A DNA stretch of 64,000 nucleotides. Source: Neostapfia colusana. Its lineage: Eukaryota > Streptophyta > Magnoliopsida > Poales > Poaceae. Location of the stretch: positions 23,433,928 through 23,497,927 of the forward strand of contig JASWHV010000001.1 in the NCBI GenBank assembly GCA_030760725.1, in the 5' to 3' direction. Below the pieces are notes generated by a model. It made no database searches, was not told where the DNA came from, and saw only the letters and a list, made by a program, of their open reading frames with translations. Below, piece by piece: positions 21,970 to 33,558 of this stretch (position 1 is the stretch's first letter; every line of letters begins with the position of its first letter). The position numbers and the translations under genes were made by a program.

Positions 21970-23841
21970 TTTCATAAACATTGGGCTGCACCCCTGGATA
22001 GTAGTATTTGAGAGGAATCCAACAAAATTTGTTTCACAATTTTTGGACACTCCTACACAAAGTTATGGCTCTCCAAAGTTTGAACTAAATTTGGAACTCA
22101 AATTAACCGAGAATTGTTCAAACTCTGACTGCAGGCCACAAAGCCACGTGTCGACCGCTGGAACCCGAGCCACACGGGCCACAAAGTATTTCCCGCGTTG
22201 CCACAATTCGATCCGAGGCCACAGAAGATCTAACCCCTCGTAACAGAGACTGACACTTGGGCCAGCCCCCGTCTTCGTCTTCCTCCAGCAGCCCGCGCCG
22301 CCGAGCTCGCCGGAGCTCTCGCCGGAAGTGGGTTCCGGTGCTCGGAACTTGCTTGTTCTCGCTGCCCCCACGTATTCTCGTGCAAGGAACATGTTGCCAG
22401 GCTTATCTCAGACCGACGATGGCCGGAAACCTAGGTGCGACGGTGACAGTGGCTGTGGGACCTCCGGCGATGTCGCTAGGGCGCTATACCGCACTAAACA
22501 CGTCGCCGTTTGCTCGTACAGCACCACTGCATCAAGGGGAACACGGATCCAACCTCCGATCTCGCTAAAACTCGCCGGGAGTATGACCTCACCATCGGGC
22601 TAGGTCAAAATCCGGCGAAAATCGAAAAACTCGATGAACAGCGGCTTTGCTCAATCATTCTCGGTGGTTCTTGATCCTATGGGCATGCACGGAGGTATAG
22701 AAGGTGTATGCTACGTTGTGTGTGGAGTGGTTTGACGTGTGAGACGAATTTGCCGGTTTTCTCCCCTCGGTTATTATTGCATGTCGACGGCGAAAATGAA
22801 ATTCCGGTGAGCACCGTCCATGACAGGCAGCCGGGGTTGCGGTGAAGCGAGTAAGGGTATCGGCAAACCTTTTTGCTTTTGCAACTCGAGGGAAGAGGCT
22901 CTGCGGTGGCCGGGCGAAGGATTCTTGCAACGGCGGCTTCACTCGGTGCCGTGGAGACAAACTGAGCTCGACGCCGAGGTTCCTGTGGGTTTAGCACTGG
23001 TGCCTTGCGTCGGCCACGTTCAGTGAGGGCTTGCGATGCTGTGGAAAGGCTCAGCGTGGCGTGGGACTCGTCGGGCCGGCCGGGCGCCGATGAACTGCGT
23101 GGTTTCGTCCGTGCGGCAGCAACTCGGCGAGGAGGGCACGGGATAGCGTCGGTAGTAGTGGGAGGCGGTTGTGTTGGGTGACGTTCGCTCGGTGGGGGGC
23201 TGATAAGGGCGAGGGAAACCGCCTCTGAAGCTGCTCAGGAGCTGGCGGCAACGTCACCTCGGTGGCGCGCGTGCTGCGTTCGGCGTTTCGAGCGAAACAG
23301 AGAGAATTGCTTCGGGTTTAAGTCTTCAGTGGATCACTGACCAGTGGGACCACCCTTCTTCTTATCCCTCCAACTTGCCCACAAATGTCTCTCAAATTTG
23401 GCACAATGCAAGTTTAAATTCTGAAGAGCTCAGATTCAAAAGCTGTTTGGCATTTTGACATGGTTTTCTTCAGTTCAAATTTAAATTCAAATTGCAAAGA
23501 AATTCATAGGCCCCTTTGATACTCATATCAAAGCACTTCTAAATTTTCTCAAAATTTGGCTCCCTCATAATTTGGACCTGAGGAATTCAAATATTCCATC
23601 TGATTTTTGAGTTGGCCATTGCAAATACCACTTCTTAAACAACAGTTTGTATTTTTCCTTTTTGAAAATGGCTCTCTTCTCTTTGAAGTGAACCTTTTGG
23701 TTCAACTGAGTTTAAGGTCCTATTGCACATGCCAACACTTATATGATTAACAAAAGTTTTTGCAAGTCCCATTCCTTGGATTTAAACACAACTTTATTCA
23801 TAGATCAAGTTTTCCATTTGCAAGTTTTTGGGACTTTTACA
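21970..23841 (-). repeat. Element F 3' LTR fragment
   Basis: The start (minus) is at 23841. AT-rich sequence leads into a GC-rich block at about 22140-23340 and then AT-rich sequence, the same composition order as the A and E LTRs. It is cut at 21970. Confidence 0.8.
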
Positions 23842-23856
23842 TTCCTCCCCCCATAA
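23842..23856 (-). other. Polypurine tract, element F
   Basis: On the minus strand, ATGGGGGGAGGAA directly precedes the LTR start TGTAAAAG. Confidence 0.85.
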
Positions 23857-23906
23857 AAAGAATCTCGTCCGGAGATTCATGAGTAGGGACAAAGCGGGGA
23901 GGATGA

Positions 23907-24437
23907 CTACTGAACATAAGCCTCTAATAACTCTGGATGATTGCGTTGCACGTACTCCTCGCTTTCCCACGTAGATTCATCAGCGGTGTGGTTGTCCCAC
24001 AAGACTTTGTAAAATCGCAATGTCCGATTTCTTGTGGCGCGAGTCTTCTCGTCGATAATCTGTATTGGATACTCAGAATAAGTGAGATCCGGTTGAAGAT
24101 TCTCAATGTTCTCCGTATGAACTGCGGTTGGGTACTTAAGACATTTCGCAGTGAGAGACGTGGAAAACATTGTGAATACCCGAAAGTGACGTCGGTAACT
24201 CCAGACGATAGGCCACGGGTTCACATATCTCAGTGACAGCAAACGGCCCGATGAATCGCGGAGCAAGCTTTCCCTTCACTCCGAAACAATGAACTCCTTT
24301 CATCGGAGAGACACGAAGATAAATGTAGTCCCTGATGTCAAAGTGAAGAGGTCGACGTCTTTTGTCTGCATAGATTTTCTGCCAAGATTGAGCAACCTTT
24401 AAATTGGCTTGGATCACTTGCACTCGTTCCTCGGCTT
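23907..24437 (-). pseudogene. pol: Gypsy integrase C-terminus, element F
   Basis: Two overlapping minus-strand frames (24423-24136 and 24266-23907) together give the integrase C-terminal domain: ADKRRRPLHFD, YLRVSPMKG, GKLAPRFIGPF, HNVFHVS. The chromodomain-like tail follows (WDNHTADESTWESEEYVQRN), ending in a stop at 23907. A frameshift lies near 24140-24200. Everything upstream (integrase core, RT, gag) is missing, with the break at about 24437. The relation to A and E is clear, but the sequence differs at many residues. Confidence 0.85.
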
Positions 24438-24750
24438 AGATTCCCTCTCTTCTTCTGCACCTTCTCTTCTTCCCAACTCCAGGAAGCCTTCTCGACCTAG
24501 GACCCGGAGATTTCTTGGTTCATCATGCTATTGCTCTAGGTTTGCATACAACTACATTGATTTTAGTAAAGGGTGCTTTAGATGCACGTGGTTTCCATTC
24601 TAGACGGTGCGGGCGACAAAGCGTCATTGTTAGCCACTTCCACTCCCTAAGGGTTTTTTTTTGAGGAACTAGAGCACGACAACATTCATTTGAATGTTCT
24701 TATAAAACAATATTTTTATTTATCATATCAATTTTTTACTAGAACTTCAG
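24438..24750. other. Unassigned segment between F and LTR fragment G
   Basis: About 300 bp that I cannot align to any element in the window. It includes a pyrimidine-rich stretch (24440-24500) and a T9 run at about 24653-24661, and has no long frame. Its origin is unknown: filler DNA at a deletion junction or a captured piece are both possible. Confidence 0.4.
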
Positions 24751-24902
24751 TACTCAAAAAGCTGAGTTCATCAAAATTTGGTTCACTGAATTTGGAGCTT
24801 CCTAGCAGAAGTTATATGCATTTAAAGTTTGAACTAAAACTAGAAAATTCAAATAAAGTTTAAACCCTGCAGGCGGGTCCCACCCCGCGTCTTCTTCTTC
24901 CC
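24751..24902 (-). repeat. LTR fragment G, left piece
   Basis: It resembles the A/E/F-type LTR on the minus strand (compare 40360-40480). It is interrupted at 24902 by solo LTR I and continues at 28093. Confidence 0.6.
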
Positions 24903-25152
24903 CGTCACACCCGGTTTTCCATAAGGAACACCCAAGCATATTCTCACATGTATGCCAGGATCAGTTGAGTCATACATGTGCCGACAATAGTGAAATATCA
25001 TTATATTACAAACCAAGTACAACGTATATCATAATAATACAACATAAGACATAAAATACCAAATAAGAGTACCACTACACTATAACATAACAGCGGAAGA
25101 CTATAGCGTGGATGCTCCAATTCCACAGGCGTTGCCCGGGGGTTTCGCCAAC

Positions 25153-25211
25153 CTAGAACAACTCTTCGGGATCGAAGTCCTCCTCATCAAAGTCTACATC
25201 TTCATTTGCAC
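25153..25211 (-). other. Exon-like segment B in LTR I (acidic, ends in stop)
   Basis: A CAG acceptor lies just before 25211 (minus). Entered in the phase left by segment A, it reads an acidic peptide containing NEDVDFDEEDFDPEELF and ends with TAG at 25155-25153. The D and H LTRs have an acidic, stop-ended segment at the same place and phase. It is not a proven exon. Confidence 0.5.
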
Positions 25212-25238
25212 CTGGGCAGCATATGATATCCAACAAAA

Positions 25239-25269
25239 GCAAGTTTGAGTACCAAAGGTACTCAGCAAG
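25239..25269 (-). other. Conserved LTR hairpin, solo LTR I
   Basis: Minus strand: CTTGC, then TGAGTACC and GGTACTCA pairing around TTT (8 perfect pairs), then CTTGC. It lies about 26 nt upstream of the acceptor of segment B. Confidence 0.6.
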
Positions 25270-26266
25270 TGTAGGAAAGAATGTTATGAAGGCTAATAGC
25301 AAGGAAAGGCTAACATGGTTAAGCACTATGCATTAATCCTAAGCCTTAGCTTTGATTAGCGACCTATCTTACTAAGTGATGATCCCACCAACTTCATCAT
25401 TAAGTCATTAATGTTAGGTTACACCACCCAACAACCTCTTTCAACCCACATCCATGTTTCTCTAATCATGGACAAGTCCAAGCCGCTCTTGACCGTGAGC
25501 ACGGCTATCATGACAGCTTGGTTTTCTGCAGAGGTTGTACCACTTTACCCACAAGTAGTGATTTCATCCCCTGTTGACAGGTGGACTAATAAACCTCCCT
25601 GATATCCGTGGTTGCAAGCCACTTTACACACTTCCTTTGGTGTGTGATCAGGAGATCACTACATGGCCTTTAAAAAGGGTCTACCGGCAGGTACAAGCCC
25701 ACTGAGATTTCACCGCTGCAGTTCCTGGGAGTAAACTCTCCCCTGCATAAGCCCCCTCTTGAGCCTTGTAGTTCCCAGGGCAGTCAAAAATGGACTCTCA
25801 TTCCCCGCACCATCCTAACACTCATACTATACCGGCAAACTCCTAATTAATTGGCCAAGCTGCACCATCTCAGTCTTGTGGTGGCACTGTAAAGCCGGGT
25901 TAACTGTTCCATGAACCGGTCCTTAGAATCTAAGACAGGCACTAACTCATTCCCGAGTCTCGTGCACGAAGCACCAACCAAAACAACCAGCCTGTCTAGA
26001 TTCATAACAACATGACACACACTTGTGTCTTTCATATAATCCACAAGACTAGTATCAACTATGTTTCATTCATTTCTAAAGTACATGACTAAGCACATAA
26101 AATGATAACCATCAAATCCTATCTAATTCCCTCCATGGTTTTGCAAGGAATGATAAGGAAATGAAACTAGGGAAACATCCTACATTGGGTTTCATATTGA
26201 AGACATCATGCAAATAATCTAACTATTCATCCTAGAATAGGAACAAAGTGGTCAAGGAACACTTGC

Positions 26267-26335
26267 CTTTGAATGGAGGTTGATTCACTTCGAAATCTTG
26301 CTCTTGAAGATTAGGAAGTAGTTCTTGGATTGGTT
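26267..26335 (-). other. Exon-like segment A in LTR I (Gln/Glu-rich)
   Basis: 69 nt, open in one frame (QELLPNLQEQDFE), between an AG acceptor at 26336-26337 and a donor AAAG|GCAAGTG (minus). The D and H versions are 81 nt, 12 nt longer and so in frame, with QEAVYDELQQQGFE and QEAIYEDLQHQDFE. The start codon for any product is not identified. Confidence 0.5.
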
Positions 26336-28092
26336 CTATCCACGTATATGCACACAAAACAATGACAAACATGCCATAAGAAGCTTAACAATGCATTTCA
26401 ATTATTTAGATGTTTGATTACACACATATAATACTTATTTTCTCCATATATTATTGATTTCATGTCATTTCATGTGGTTTGAAATGGAAATAAGTTTCAA
26501 ATGGACATCTACATCTTTTATTTTATCTTTGTTATAGCAAAGTACTCATTTTCAAATTTGTAGTGATATTTAATAATTTCTAGAATTTTTATATGTATAT
26601 ATGTTAATTTTATAATTAATTCAGTCCTGAAAATTACTTTAAATTGTCATTATAATTATTTTCAGAGTCTATATTACCATTTTCTACATTTCAGAACCTA
26701 TTCATGCATTTTGAACAATTTCTATAATTTTTCTTCATTATATAATATTTCTATCTATATTTCAGCATTTATTTAATACTTAAAAATACATTTTCAGCCA
26801 TTTATATAATTATTCTATGCTACAGAAATTTTAAATGTACAAAAATATAGAAACAGAATAAATCTTATAATTTCTAAATTTTTTATGAAACCTATATTGT
26901 TTTTATTTTAATTTTCAGAATTAATTTGTCACTATATAAATAATTTCAGCCTCTGAAAATTATTATTCTAATTTTCAGAGTTGATATACTGATCAAAATG
27001 TTTAAATGAAATTTTTTTGATAAGTTTCTACAAATCTTCAGAAGTTATTTAGGCTAATTTCATCATTAACAGAATTAAAATTAAACTTTTAAACTGATTT
27101 GGGCCAAAATGTAACACTTACAATTTTTCTAGGGTTTAAATTGCATTTACAGAGCTATTTTACCAATTTACAACATACACAGGGCTAATTGGCTAATTCA
27201 CAGTGAATTTTCTAATTTCTATTAAGCCTAGGGTTGAATCTGTAAAGAACAGGGGCTATTTCCTAGTTATTCAAATCTCCAGGGACCCTTCTGTGAAATT
27301 TTCAACGTTTATAACTACTTTGAAAGTGGGCCGTTAGATCTGAGATCAACGGCCCGGATTTTAAATAACCGGACCGGTATGCGACTTCTAATCCTAGCCG
27401 TTCACGCAAATTGGACGTTCCCGATTGCGCCACATCGCCCCTAAGCCGTCTCCCTCGCGTCCAGCGGCCGCGCGATCGCCGGCGAGCGGCGGCGGTGGCC
27501 GGAAACTCTTGGGTTTTGCCGATTCTTCACCATTTCTTGTGCTCTTCACACCAAAATGTAGAGGAGGCCACGGGGAACTCACCTAGAGGGGTCTCTGAGA
27601 CCAGAAGGGGCCGGAAGTGTGTCGGCGACCGTGATCAGAGGCGATCTCCGGTGATATTCGTCGGCAAAACATTTCAGCACCATTTCTTCGTCATTTTTCC
27701 TCGAGAAACCTTCCTGGGTGCCTTGTGACGACGTAGGGGGCCTCAAAACCGAAGATTCGAGCGTGTTTTTGAAGAATTGGGGAAGGGGGTGGTTTTTCCG
27801 ATCGGGAGGATTGAGGGCGGTTTCTGTGGAGAATTTCGGCCGGGGTCGGGCTGGTTTTATAAAGGGGAGTGAGGCTGCGGTTATGGGGACGCCGGTTGGT
27901 GAAGGGGCGCCACGTTTTGCCTGTTGCCGAGAGTGTTTGATCACATGCGATAATAGATCATGAGGGGAAGAGAGAGAGAGGTCGGCAGCGGTTTTGGAGG
28001 AGAAAGGACTGACGGCTGGGCCCCGGTGGCAGGGAGGGCAGGGAGGGAGAGGGGTTTTGCTCCTTTGTGGAGAATTTGGATATTACATTCCC

Positions 28093-29040
28093 CGCGCGCG
28101 CCCGCGTGTTCAGCGGTGGCGCACTCCGATAAGGTTCGCCGGAACTGACTTCCCGACCGCCCCTAGCGCTAGAACTGGCCGCCTAGCCCTATCTTGCCAC
28201 GCGGGACTTGTCTCGGGTCAGAGCTCGCCGGCGGTGACCAGAAACGGCCGTGTGACGTCAACCGCGGAGGTTAGGGCTCCGGCGAAGTTGTTCATGCTCT
28301 CTGAGGCATAAAAAGAGTCACGGTTTGCTCGGGGAGCATCAGTGGGTCACTAGGAACCCGACGTGAGCAGCCTCGGAAGCTAAAAATGCCTGCAAACCCA
28401 CTCTCGACGGTGACCCGAGCCGTGTTTGCACCGGTGGATATGGAAACTGCTATAACTCGGCCATTTCTAGATGGTTGTTCTCAGTTCTTCCTCGAGGAGG
28501 GACGCTAGGAGGTGTAGAAGCTACTTGCGAGCTAGCTTGACCATTGATTCAACGTGTAAGTCGAATTTTTTGTTTTTGCTGAACTCGGTCCGTTGCACTA
28601 GGGTTCGGTACTTTCTAAAATTCTTGCTACCCGATGGATTATTTGCCGAATGGTTTGCGGCTACACCATCTAGGGATCCCCATGCACCTTTCTTGTGTAG
28701 CACGTGGTCGGGGAAGATGGCCGGATTGGGCTGTCGACGGTGAGCCGAAGCATAGCTCCGCCGGTTCCTCCCGGTTTCTTGACTTCGACGGCTTAAACTG
28801 CGCACAACCGAGTGCAACTCGCTGGTGCAGCATGGGGAACCGTTAGAGCACACCTTGGCGCTCCTTTTTGCTGCAGGGACTACGAGCGATCGATGAACAG
28901 CACCGGTGCGCGCCGAGGCTCGGAGGTGCGGTCGCCGCTGCAGGTTTTCGCGCGCGGCAGAGCTGAGCAGAGCGGCGCAGGCGAGGGAGGCAGCAAAATC
29001 TGTTTGTGCCGTGTACGTGGTGATCGGGAGGGGGGCACGA
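28093..29040 (-). repeat. LTR fragment G, middle piece
   Basis: GC-rich sequence matching the GC-rich block of the A/E/F-type LTRs, between solo LTR I and element D. It ends with D's TSD copy CACGA (29036-29040). I see no gene here; the small frames follow the high GC. Confidence 0.65.
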
Positions 29041-29192
29041 TGTGACACCCTCATCTCGGGTGTCAGCATATGTTCATGTTTTATGAAGAAGAAAAAAACA
29101 TTTTAAGAAAAGAAGGAACAGAGACAAGTATCAAAAGGATAGCCAATAATGCTCTTCGAGAGCACCGAAGGCAATTTCCACGGCCAGCAGAC

Positions 29193-29694
29193 CACGTGGC
29201 GTGTTCGGAGCTCATCCCCGAGAAATTTGGGAGAGGTCCGCCGCTAAACTAGCTACGTGGCAGGCTCGGGGGTCACCTCCGCAATTGAAAAGAGGTCCGA
29301 CCCTGTGGGACACGTGCTGCCCGCGGAGATAGCCTCTGCGGAAGAAGCAAAGGCATTTTTCATAGGACACGTGTCATCCCCGGAGCTAGTCTTCGCAGAA
29401 ATAAGAGGGCCGGTCGCGGGGGATACGTGTCAATCTCGGAGCTCATCTCAGAGAAGTCCGGATCTATCGAACACGTGTCGCCACTGGAGCTTATCACCGG
29501 GAGGTCCGTCGCAGATAAACACGTGTCGACCTCGGGGCATGTCCCTGAGGAAAGGAGAGCGGAAGGACCGGCACCCATACGTGGCGTGCGCGGAGCTCGT
29601 CTCCGAAGAAGAGGGAGGTCTCGATCGATTGACACGCGGCACAACCGGAGCTCGTCTCTGCGGATGAGGAGATACCAGGCCCGGAGGACACGTG
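29193..29694 (+). repeat. 57-bp CACGTG tandem array in element D U3
   Basis: ACGTG cores occur at about 29193, 29254, 29311, 29368, 29424, 29472, 29520, 29578, 29632 (degenerate) and 29689, mostly 54-61 bp apart. Units share CGGAGCT and AGGTCCG with the arrays of LTRs J and K. The second copy is at about 37118-37619. Confidence 0.85.
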
Positions 29695-30349
29695 GAGCTT
29701 CCGGAGCTCATCATCACAGAGGTAACGAGTTCTGGAGCAGTTGTTACGCGTAAGGACACCGGTACGCAACAGAAACTGATCTAAAATCCACGATGGTTAC
29801 CGAAGATAAGACGTTAGGATCTAACAAAGATCTGAATAAGACACTTATTCGGGATCCGATCAGATTAGGACTCTTCTCTTCCCGATTATAAATAGAACCC
29901 AAAACCTCTGGCCGAAACCACGAACTTCTCTTTCAACTCCTGAGCCGACGACTTAGCGCCCTAACTCGCTGAACATCACCGAAGCGCAACAAGGGAGATC
30001 ACCGTAGAAGAACCGAGCGGTCTGAGAAGGACCTCGAAGACAAGAAGAGCGTGAGGTAGGACTTCGATACCACCTTACGACATCATTGTGTTCATCTTGC
30101 ATCTGTTCTTCAATTCCTTTCGAACAGAAGTCTTCTCGTGGACAGATCACTCGATGATAAGTTTGATCTAAAGACAAGATCATCGCCACGTTCATCTTTG
30201 ATCCAAACACCTCTGACCATGCAAGTCATGCAAGAACACGTAAAGCTAATCATGAGACAGCATGCATGTGCATCATTGCATCTAGTTTAGGGTTTGTGCA
30301 TGATATTGATTGCTGTGAATTTTGTATGCACGTGAATCCTACATAGCAG

Positions 30350-30430
30350 GACAAACTCAGGAAGCTGTCTATGAGTAGCTGCAGCAACAAGGTTTTGAGA
30401 ATCAAGAACAACCGGAACCGCAAGAACAAG
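30350..30430 (+). other. Exon-like segment A in element D 5' LTR
   Basis: 81 nt after ATAGCAG, ending CAAG|GCAAGTG. The frame is Gln/Glu-rich, but this copy carries an in-frame TAG at 30376-30378 where the 3' LTR copy is open. It corresponds to 61356-61436 in LTR H2. Confidence 0.45.
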
Positions 30431-31611
30431 GCAAGTGCTCCTTGACCATGTTGATCCTATGTTTTGGGTAAAACTATTTTGTTTTGCGAAAAGGTGTGTG
30501 TGCTGAGTCAAACATGATGGGAAACCTTTTTATAGGAGTTTACTAGTTTTGGTTGAACCATCCTTGTCGCCTGGGAAGTTTATGAGTCGGGTATGGTTTT
30601 TGCTTTATGCTTCGCTGAGTCTCTGGATCGGAAAGCGAGATAGATGTGTCTAGCTAACTGCACTCGTAATGATAATGAGGAACTGATGATGTTAATGAAC
30701 ATGGATCGGAGGGAGATCTAGGCAAGTCTGGGTTTGTGTATGAGGTAGCATGATATGGTGGTTTTGCTTGCCGTAGATCTAAGGACCGGTTCATGCATGC
30801 ACATGCCAGGATAACAGTGCCACCACAAGGCCAAGTATGGGTGCGGCTTAGCTGAGTAATTAGGTAAGTTGCTAGAGTGTTATGGACTGTGGAAGGCACG
30901 GGGAATGGGAGTCGAGTGAGGACTGCCCTAGGAACTGCATAGCACAAGAGGGGGCCCGTGGGTGGGAGAATTGGAGATTCTAGCCTGCCGGTGAAACCTT
31001 AGTGAGTCCATACATCTAGTAACCCCTTTGTAAAGGCTATTTTGTGACCTCTTGACCATACACCGACGGCTGTGTACTGGTAAAGTGGAGGTTCTGCAGT
31101 CGCCGACAGGTAACGAAATCACAAACTTGTGGGTAAAGAGGTGCAAATTCTGCAGAGTTACTAAAACTATCATGATAGCCGAGCTTACGGTCACGAGCAC
31201 CTGGCTAAACTGCCATGATTAGATGGGATGGTTATTGTAATGGTTATTGGGAAGGTTCTTGGTTATGGTTATTGGTTATGGTTTGGTTTGGGACTGTTGA
31301 GTCCGGGAGATGAGATGGTTGCATGACTGATGGGTCATGATATGAGATTGGTCTCGGTGCGAGACAAGGTTGTTTCATGAGGTGAGATGGTAGCGAATAC
31401 GAGGAGGTATTCGTGAGTATGGGTAAAATATTGGTTAATGTTCGGATGGAACACGGGAAGTGATGGAGGTATGTTGGTAATTTAATACATGTTGGGATTA
31501 CATTTAAACTTAAGTGGTTGTTTTATCATGGTTTTACAGAACTGCTTTTCTGCAAATAAACCTTTTATACCTACCTTGTTTATGAGCTGCATATCATGTG
31601 TTATTCCCGCA

Positions 31612-31643
31612 CTTGCTGAGTACATCATTGTGCTCAAACTTGT
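31612..31643 (+). other. Conserved LTR hairpin, element D 5' LTR
   Basis: CTTGC, then TGAGTAC and GTGCTCA (7 pairs, one T-G wobble) around ATCATT, then CTTGT. It lies about 22 nt upstream of the acceptor of segment B. Confidence 0.6.
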
Positions 31644-31665
31644 ATTATTATTTCTTCATCAACAG

Positions 31666-31712
31666 CAAGAGAAGACTACTATGAAGACCGAGTAGAGCAT
31701 TATGGCGTGTGA
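31666..31712 (+). other. Exon-like segment B in element D 5' LTR
   Basis: After CATCAACAG, in the phase left by segment A, it reads REDYYEDRVEHYGV and a TGA at 31710-31712. LTR H2 reads TRDEYFEDHVEY and stop at the same place. Confidence 0.5.
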
Positions 31713-32013
31713 TCTGTTCTCAACCTTGCCTGTGGAGGGAGTAGAGATGGAGCCACTTCTGCTTAGTTTTGCTTCCGCATTAGTTTTTGCTTCCACATTT
31801 AAATAAAGATTTCCGCTGCATAGAAATAAGACTTCCGCTATAAGCATGAGTCCATGACTCATGAGGTATTGTAATAAACTCTATTATTCGTGGTAATATA
31901 TAATCTGAATTCAGTTTGTGGAACGTATGTGTATGTGTGATGAACATCCTGGGCACACATATGCATTAGTTCTCGGTTCCGTGGTTTTCCACAGAATTGA
32001 GGACGTCACATAT

Positions 32014-32026
32014 TGGTATCAGAGCC
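32014..32026 (+). promoter_or_regulatory. Primer binding site, element D
   Basis: TGGTATCAGAGCC, 3 nt after the LTR, complementary to initiator Met-tRNA. Confidence 0.93.
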
Positions 32027-32454
32027 ACGGGTTGACAGTAGGTCACACGCCTAGATAGAAACCTTAGATTGATATTAGAGCCACGGGTTAACAGCAAGTT
32101 ACACCCTAAATAGGAGTCACAGGTAGCTAAGCCACGCTGACCAAAGGAAGCATCCTAAGGTGAATAGCCTAGATTGGCCTTTAAAACCACCTTGACATAG
32201 GAAACCATCTTTGAATAGGAGTTGAGTGGGCCCTTGTGATGATTATTTGTGAATATGTGATTAGTGTGAATTGTGGGACATCTCAAAAACGTTGTCCATA
32301 TCCATACGTAAGAAGAAAGAGGAGTGAAATGCTTCGGCACTTGATCACATCCTCATAAGGACTAATATATATAGTCCCACTCACCTTGATGCATATAGTT
32401 GAAAGAACCTACCCAACTTTCTAACCTTCTATTCTATTTCTTACTCTCTCACAG
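32027..32454 (+). other. Element D untranslated leader
   Basis: About 430 bp between PBS and gag with no conserved frame. A second partial copy of the PBS-side sequence (AGAGCCACGGGTT) occurs near 32079. Confidence 0.7.
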
Positions 32455-33558
32455 ATGGTGAGAGGAAACGCCAGCCGAAGGAACATCCAGGAAGATGACC
32501 ACGAGGAAGTTCCTGCTAACCCCGGAGCTGGCGAAAACAACCTAGAAAGGTTGATGGCCATGCAAAACCAGCTTATGCAAACCATGATCCAAACTTTGGG
32601 TCAGTTGCAGGCTAACCAACACCCCGTTCCGGCACCACCGCCACCACCACCGCCGACTCATAACAGGTTGGGAGAGTTCATGCGGACTCGACCACCCACC
32701 TTTGCTCAAGCAAGCGATCCAATGGAGGCCGATGATTGGTTGAAATCCATGGAGAAGAAGCTTGCCATTGTTCAGTGCAACGACCGGGAGAAGGTTCTCT
32801 TTGTGTCGCACCAACTGATGGGAGCAGCTGCTGACTGGTGGGATGCCTTGAGCAACGCCCATGCCAACCCGGAGACAATCACTTGGACTGAGTTCAAGGA
32901 AAGTTTCCGCTCCCACTACATCCCTGTTGGCGTAATGATGCTCAAGAGGCAGGAGTTTGAAGGTCTCCGCCAAGGGCAGAAAAGTGTGAACGAATATCTC
33001 AACAAGTTCATACAACTGTCCCGGTATGCCCCCGAAGATGTCAACTCAGATCAGAGGAAGCAGTACCTGTTCATGAGAGGGTTGAACAATGAGATCCAAG
33101 TTCAGCTCCTCAACAATGACTACGTAAGCTTCCAGAAGCTAGTTGATAAGGCTATTGTGGTGGAAAACAAGATCCGAGAGATCGAGCGCGAGTGCAAAAG
33201 GAAGATGCCATACCAGCCCCAAGGGAGCAACGCACGACCTAGGTACATGCCCCTTGCACCGCAGTATGGATCGACCACTCCTACGTACCGCCCTGGTCAG
33301 CCACCACAGCAACGGCTCGTTGCACCGGCACCTCGTGTGCCCATGCCTCGTGCGCCCCGGCCTAACAATGGCGCTCCTGTTCAACACCCCCGCCCCAACG
33401 TACCTGCTGCCGTAGGCAACAGGGCATGCTTTGCATGCGGGGAAGTAGGCCACTTCCCTAACCAATGCCCGAAGAGAGGCCCTGGACAGCCAGGTAACGT
33501 GCCCAAGCAGAACCAGCGACCAAACGGAGGGGACAACCAAGGGAACCGTGGACCGTAG
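32455..33558 (+). pseudogene. gag: Gag, element D
   Basis: The ATG at 32455 (MVRGNASRRNIQ) opens a 367-codon frame. A proline run (about residues 60-70) precedes the retrotransposon Gag capsid region (about residues 85-240, with WTEFKESFRSHYIP and KSVNEYLNKFIQLSRYAP). A basic proline-rich stretch and a zinc knuckle CX2CX4HX4C follow at 33427-33468. TAG at 33556-33558 ends it, but the same frame continues directly into protease, and in A the two parts are joined, so the stop may be a lesion and not a natural Gag end. Gag forms the particle and binds the RNA. Confidence 0.88.

Larger units (their letters stand above)
21970..24437 (-). mobile_element. Element F: 3' end of a gypsy element related to A
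   Basis: On the minus strand this holds the end of pol (24437-23907), a PPT and the first part of a 3' LTR (23841-21970). The LTR start TGTAAAAGTCCC, the PPT and the integrase tail match A and E in type but are clearly more diverged. The left edge is where A's 3' LTR ends, so A probably inserted into F's LTR. The right edge at about 24437 is an abrupt loss of homology. Confidence 0.8.
24903..28087 (-). mobile_element. Solo LTR I, gypsy-type, in LTR fragment G
   Basis: TSD TTCCC lies at 24898-24902 and 28088-28092. On the minus strand the LTR begins TGTAATATCC at 28087 and ends in GGGTGTGACG (CA decayed to CG) at 24903, 3185 bp. A TATA-like CCTTTATAAAA lies near 27853-27866, followed by a GC-rich leader, a CTAG|GTGAGTT donor-like site at 27583, and a very AT-rich 900 bp (26380-27290) that looks like an intron. 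Exon-like segments lie at 26335-26267 and 25211-25153. With no internal region it is a solo LTR. The family is distinct from A and D. Confidence 0.88.
29041..32010 (+). repeat. Element D 5' LTR
   Basis: U3 to about 29886 holds the 57-bp CACGTG array; the TATA box TTATAAAT is at 29886-29893. Downstream are a donor-like GTGAG|GTAGG at 30055, exon-like segments (30350-30430, 31666-31712), the conserved hairpin (31612-31643) and AATAAA at 31802-31807. It ends GACGTCACA next to the PBS. Confidence 0.95.

Noticed and set aside
22257..23257. Host gene exon in the GC-rich block at 22.2-23.3 kb
   Set aside because: The same block recurs in the A, E and G LTRs with shifting frames; no protein domain is recognisable.
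29257..29667. 136-codon frame present in both D LTRs (also 37182-37592)
   Set aside because: It runs through the 57-bp array. 57 is a multiple of three, so any open unit gives a long repetitive frame; three frames are open at once.
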